Of a stretch of 18,037 nucleotides of DNA, positions 16,063-18,037 are shown in pieces (position 1 is the stretch's first letter; each line of letters begins with the position of its first letter). A model generated the notes under the pieces. It was given only the letters and a program-made list of their open reading frames with translations. It did no database searches and had not been told where the DNA came from. Position numbers and translations under genes: made by a program. The DNA comes from an uncultured bacterium. Its GTDB lineage: Bacteria > Bacteroidota > Bacteroidia > Bacteroidales > Bacteroidaceae. Where the stretch lies: contig CAJMQT010000034.1 in NCBI GenBank assembly GCA_905215655.1, forward strand, positions 1-18,037, given 5' to 3'.

Positions 16063-16144
16063 ATGTTGAGATGTTGAGGTTTTTATGTTGAAGTGTTGAG
16101 GTGTTGAGATGATGAATGGTTTGTTGAGATGTTGAGGCGTTGAA
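16063..16144. repeat. Octamer tandem array (ATGTTGAG type) directly upstream of susC
   Basis: Nine octamers of form (A/G/T)(T/C)G(T/A)TGA(G/A) occur at 16063, 16071, 16085, 16093, 16101, 16109, 16121, 16129 and 16137, in 8-bp register apart from two short insertions. On the transcribed strand this is CTCAACAT/CTCAACAC. It starts 13 bp before the susC ATG, in the leader or promoter. The remainder of the gap to 16481 shows no gene and no clear TAnnTTTG promoter box. One further ATGTTGAG lies just upstream of dprA (2835-2842). Confidence 0.75.
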
Positions 16145-16288
16145 AGATTTTCACGTCAACTTAAAGACTCTGCGCCGGTCAACCACCTGCAACCTTGGTC
16201 GCACAACTCAACCATTAATCATTATTTCGACACTTTTTCCAATGTGTAACAAAACGAGAATTTCGGCAGAATAAGCTAAAATGTAGTG

Positions 16289-16362
16289 ACATGCCTCTGG
16301 CATGTTTGATTTGATTATAAATACATTACATATTTACACATGCCCAAGGCACGTCCCTGCAT
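16289..16362. repeat. Dispersed palindromic repeat pair in the susC upstream region
   Basis: A perfect palindrome ACATGCC-TCT-GGCATGT (16289-16305) followed by TTGATTTGAT, and, 32 bp on, an imperfect one ACATGCCCAAGGCACGT (16338-16354) followed by CCCTGCAT. Both halves relate to the sequence at 1-35 of the window. I interpret them as copies of one dispersed intergenic element with small hairpins. No function is evident. Confidence 0.6.
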
Positions 16363-16481
16363 ATTGGCGTATCCCGCTTTACTTTGTTAAACCAATTATT
16401 TATTTTATGTTTTCAACATAGAATAAACGCTTCGCCTCGGCATAATCAAAACAAGTTTTGCTTCTGCTCTCGGCTTGCAGT

Positions 16482-17264
16482 TTATTTTACAATCTTCTTA
16501 CAGCCATTCTCGATAACTATACCTTTGTAGTTCTTGTCAACGCGCTGACCTGAAATGTTATAGCGGATATTGTTAGCCGCCTTTTCAGCGGTGATGTTGC
16601 TGATGCCTGAACCTGCGTTGTCGGCTGCCTCGCGGGTGGTGTAAATCTTGAACAACAGGTTGTACTGGTTGTTGCCGCTGCCGTAGAAGTTGAAGTCGCC
16701 CTCATAAGGCAATGTGCCGAAGTCGAGAGAAGCAACGATTGTGTTGTTCGGGTCGAAGGTTGTCGACTGTGTTCCGTCTTTTACAGATACGCCGCCCGAG
16801 CAGGGATCCATAGGATATTTTGCCGTGGTCTTGATGTTCATCTGAACGCCCTTGCCGATGGGGTCTACAAACTCGTATGCAACGCCTTCAAACGTCTCGT
16901 CTCCTGCGCCCCAAGCCAGCAGATAGTTCCAGTTGTGGTCAGTTGACTGAGAGTTGCCGAAGATATCAATTCTGTAAACCTGTGTGCCCGCCGGTATCGT
17001 AATGCTGTAAGTCTGGTTGTTCTTGAAGTTGAGGCACTTGTTGACATAACCTTTTTCTGTCCAGACAGGCTGTGTGAACGGTTCTGCGGGCAATGTACGT
17101 CCGTGCATGTTCAAAACGAAATTCGTGCCTGTAAACTTGTAAATCTCTGTCGTTGAGTTGGCAGCGTCATAAGTATCTCTGCTTAAAGTTACGACACCGT
17201 CTTCCGCTTTAACGTTATTGAAAGACATTAATACTGTAAGAACCAAGAATAAAAGTTTTTTCAT
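16482..17264 (-). CDS. Secreted protein of unknown function with a YNISGQRV-type C-terminal tail
   Basis: 260 aa. A clear signal peptide (MKKLLFLVLTVLMSFNNVKA, cleavage before EDG) predicts export. The mature N-terminal region (about 21-215) is aromatic- and Gly/Asn-rich with alternating beta-strand patterns (STTEIYKFTGTNFVLNMHG, YSITIPAGTQVYRIDIFG, NWNYLLAWGAGDETF), consistent with a beta-sandwich; I do not recognise the family. The last 28 residues, NNIRYNISGQRVDKNYKG and IVIENGCKKIVK, resemble the short C-terminal module of many Prevotella secreted proteins, similar in pattern to type IX secretion sorting domains. It lies 432 bp upstream of susC on the same strand, likely a separate transcript. 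A glycan-binding or cell-surface role is a guess from context. Confidence 0.8.
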   Translation of the reverse strand: MKKLLFLVLTVLMSFNNVKAEDGVVTLSRDTYDAANSTTEIYKFTGTNFVLNMHGRTLPAEPFTQPVWTEKGYVNKCLNFKNNQTYSITIPAGTQVYRIDIFGNSQSTDHNWNYLLAWGAGDETFEGVAYEFVDPIGKGVQMNIKTTAKYPMDPCSGGVSVKDGTQSTTFDPNNTIVASLDFGTLPYEGDFNFYGSGNNQYNLLFKIYTTREAADNAGSGISNITAEKAANNIRYNISGQRVDKNYKGIVIENGCKKIVK

Positions 17265-17382
17265 AAGATTAAATTTTAATATGATTAATAAATTAATTAG
17301 GTTAATTCTTAATATTTTTTTAGAAGGTTGGGTTATATAAGGTAAAGGTCAAGGCTGATTTGTAAATTTAATATCACGTTGG

Positions 17383-17390
17383 CAAAATTA
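17383..17390 (-). promoter_or_regulatory. Possible -7 box TAATTTTG for the secreted protein gene
   Basis: Read on the minus strand, TAATTTTG fits TAnnTTTG. It lies about 118 bp before the ATG of the 260-aa protein, implying a 5' leader of about 110 nt. No convincing -33 box accompanies it, and AT-rich sequence yields such matches by chance. The rest of 17265-17674 shows no gene. Confidence 0.3.
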
Positions 17391-17674
17391 AAACAATCAA
17401 AATCAATAATGCCGTTATTTTTGATAAAGCGACCTTTATTTTTGACAATATTTAAGTCTTTCGCCGGTTCTAAACCGAAAATTACACCTGACGTTGAAAA
17501 ATTTTCACCTTTCGGATTGGCTTTCCATTAATCCGTTTTTTGTTTCTCTGTTTCGCCGTTTTTCATTATTTCCTTACATTTTGTCACTTTGAAAATGTTC
17601 GGGAAAATTCGGAAAATAGAAATAATTACGCGCTGAAACAGCGTGAAAAGTAAAAAAGATTGACACAAAAAAGT

Positions 17675-17784
17675 AAAAGTGCCTCTTTTATCTCGCAAAA
17701 GTGCCACTTTTACATCATAAAAGTGGCACTTTTACCACAAGAAAATGCCCGTTTTTTTACCCGAAAAAGTGCATTTTTACCCCG
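17675..17784. repeat. 22-bp-periodic palindromic array (array B)
   Basis: Five consecutive units start at 17675, 17697, 17719, 17742 and 17764. Each is AAAA, a short core such as GTGCCAC or GTGGCAC, then CTTTTA or TTTTTAC and a spacer of about six bases. Units 2 and 3 are strongly palindromic (AAAAGTGCCACTTTTA and AAAAGTGGCACTTTTA) and complementary to each other. Units 4 and 5 are more degenerate. Spacers differ (TCTCGC, CATCAT, CCACAAG, CCCG). It lies in gene-free DNA about 410 bp upstream of the secreted protein gene. Same architecture and phasing as 6256-6345 with a different core. Confidence 0.75.
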
Positions 17785-17821
17785 TTTCCCGGTCATTTTT
17801 ATTGCACATTTTATGATAAAT

Positions 17822-17911
17822 CATCGTAAACGGCTGTCGCGCCGCCACTTACGATTGCACGCGAAATTTTAAAAATTTGCGCCCTTCGGATTTTAATTTT
17901 CAAATTTTTAA
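17822..17911. other. Two nested/adjacent inverted repeats in gene-free DNA
   Basis: ATCGTAA (17822-17828) pairs with TTACGAT (17849-17855) with a GC-rich loop able to pair GGC/GCC, and TTAAAAATTTG (17869-17879) pairs perfectly with CAAATTTTTAA (17901-17911). Together they could fold as a two-hairpin RNA or DNA structure. No promoter or family match is apparent, so I do not call an ncRNA. Confidence 0.35.
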
Positions 17912-17988
17912 ATCTGAGAGCGTTAACGAAAATCAAGTTGTCAGTAAAAATGCGGATTTCGTTACGTTTTGGAAGAGGAAGGGAAAGG

Positions 17989-18037
17989 AACAGCCTCACC
18001 CCCGAACAGCCTAACAGCCTCACCCCCGACCCCTCTC
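17989..18037. repeat. C-rich intergenic repeat, cut by the window end
   Basis: The 17-bp word AACAGCCTCACCCCCGA occurs at 17989-18005 and again at 18013-18029, followed by CCCCTCTC at the window edge. It resembles, on the opposite strand, the GGGAGGGGGCTGT portion of the repeat at 610-690, and probably belongs to the same class of dispersed intergenic elements. No gene is seen from 17912 to the end. Confidence 0.5.

Noticed and set aside
17455..17480. tRNA T-arm-like GGTTCTAAACC
   Set aside because: The loop is three bases and no acceptor, D or anticodon arm can be built around it.
17675..17784. CRISPR array
   Set aside because: The repeating unit is itself the palindrome and the variable spacer is only about 6 bp; no cas genes are present.
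17660..17872. 70-aa plus-strand reading frame over array B
   Set aside because: Its translation is read straight from the 22-bp repeat (alternating Ser/Phe/Lys-rich), with no conserved motif and no promoter; an artefact of A/T-run repeats.
17811..18023. 70-aa minus-strand reading frame near the right edge
   Set aside because: It runs through inverted repeats and the C-rich repeat, has no family resemblance, and has no credible start context.

Overview
The window looks like chromosome from a Bacteroidales bacterium, most likely Prevotellaceae. The grounds are an adjacent SusC/SusD pair, a lipoprotein with an acidic CSDDDD export signal, TAnnTTTG-type promoter boxes, a secreted protein ending in the YNISGQRV-type tail common in Prevotella, and AT-rich intergenic repeats built from TTAAGAATT words between GC-balanced genes. 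I identified species and repeat families by eye only; nothing was searched.

Left part (1-4200), minus strand: a RhaM-type L-rhamnose mutarotase (62-439), a repeat-rich gap, then two housekeeping pairs. dprA (DNA uptake/recombination mediator) runs into dusB (tRNA dihydrouridine synthase) with a 10-bp gap. A LOG-family phosphoribohydrolase runs into a hotdog acyl-CoA thioesterase with an 8-bp gap. The two pairs are separated by a long perfect inverted repeat.

Middle (4170-6420): a divergent promoter region with TATCTTTG boxes on both strands drives the LOG gene leftward and a DEAD-box RNA helicase (DeaD/CsdA type, TTG start) rightward. The helicase is followed by an AT-rich hairpin, a 22-bp-periodic palindromic array and a 19-bp tandem repeat that runs into the end of the next gene.

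Right part (6420-17264), minus strand: a small polysaccharide utilisation locus. Reading in transcription order: a secreted 260-aa protein of unknown function, an octamer-repeat leader, SusC (TonB-dependent transporter), SusD (surface glycan-binding lipoprotein), a small probably surface-exposed lipoprotein, an intrinsic terminator, and a 1290-aa secreted GH78 alpha-L-rhamnosidase fused to a C-terminal Asp-box beta-propeller. The enzyme predicts a rhamnose-containing glycan (for example pectin rhamnogalacturonan or a plant or microbial rhamnoside) as substrate. RhaM at the left end fits later handling of free L-rhamnose, although it is not in the same operon. No regulator (HTCS, ECF sigma/anti-sigma) or other rhamnose catabolic gene lies in the window.

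The last 770 bp (17265-18037) hold no credible gene, but carry a second 22-bp-periodic palindromic array, inverted repeats and the start of a C-rich repeat. I see no CRISPR, tRNA, rRNA, transposase or phage gene. The least explained material is the repeat content: two unrelated-sequence arrays with the same 22-bp architecture, the octamer array just before susC, and a dispersed AT-rich inverted-repeat family at gene ends.
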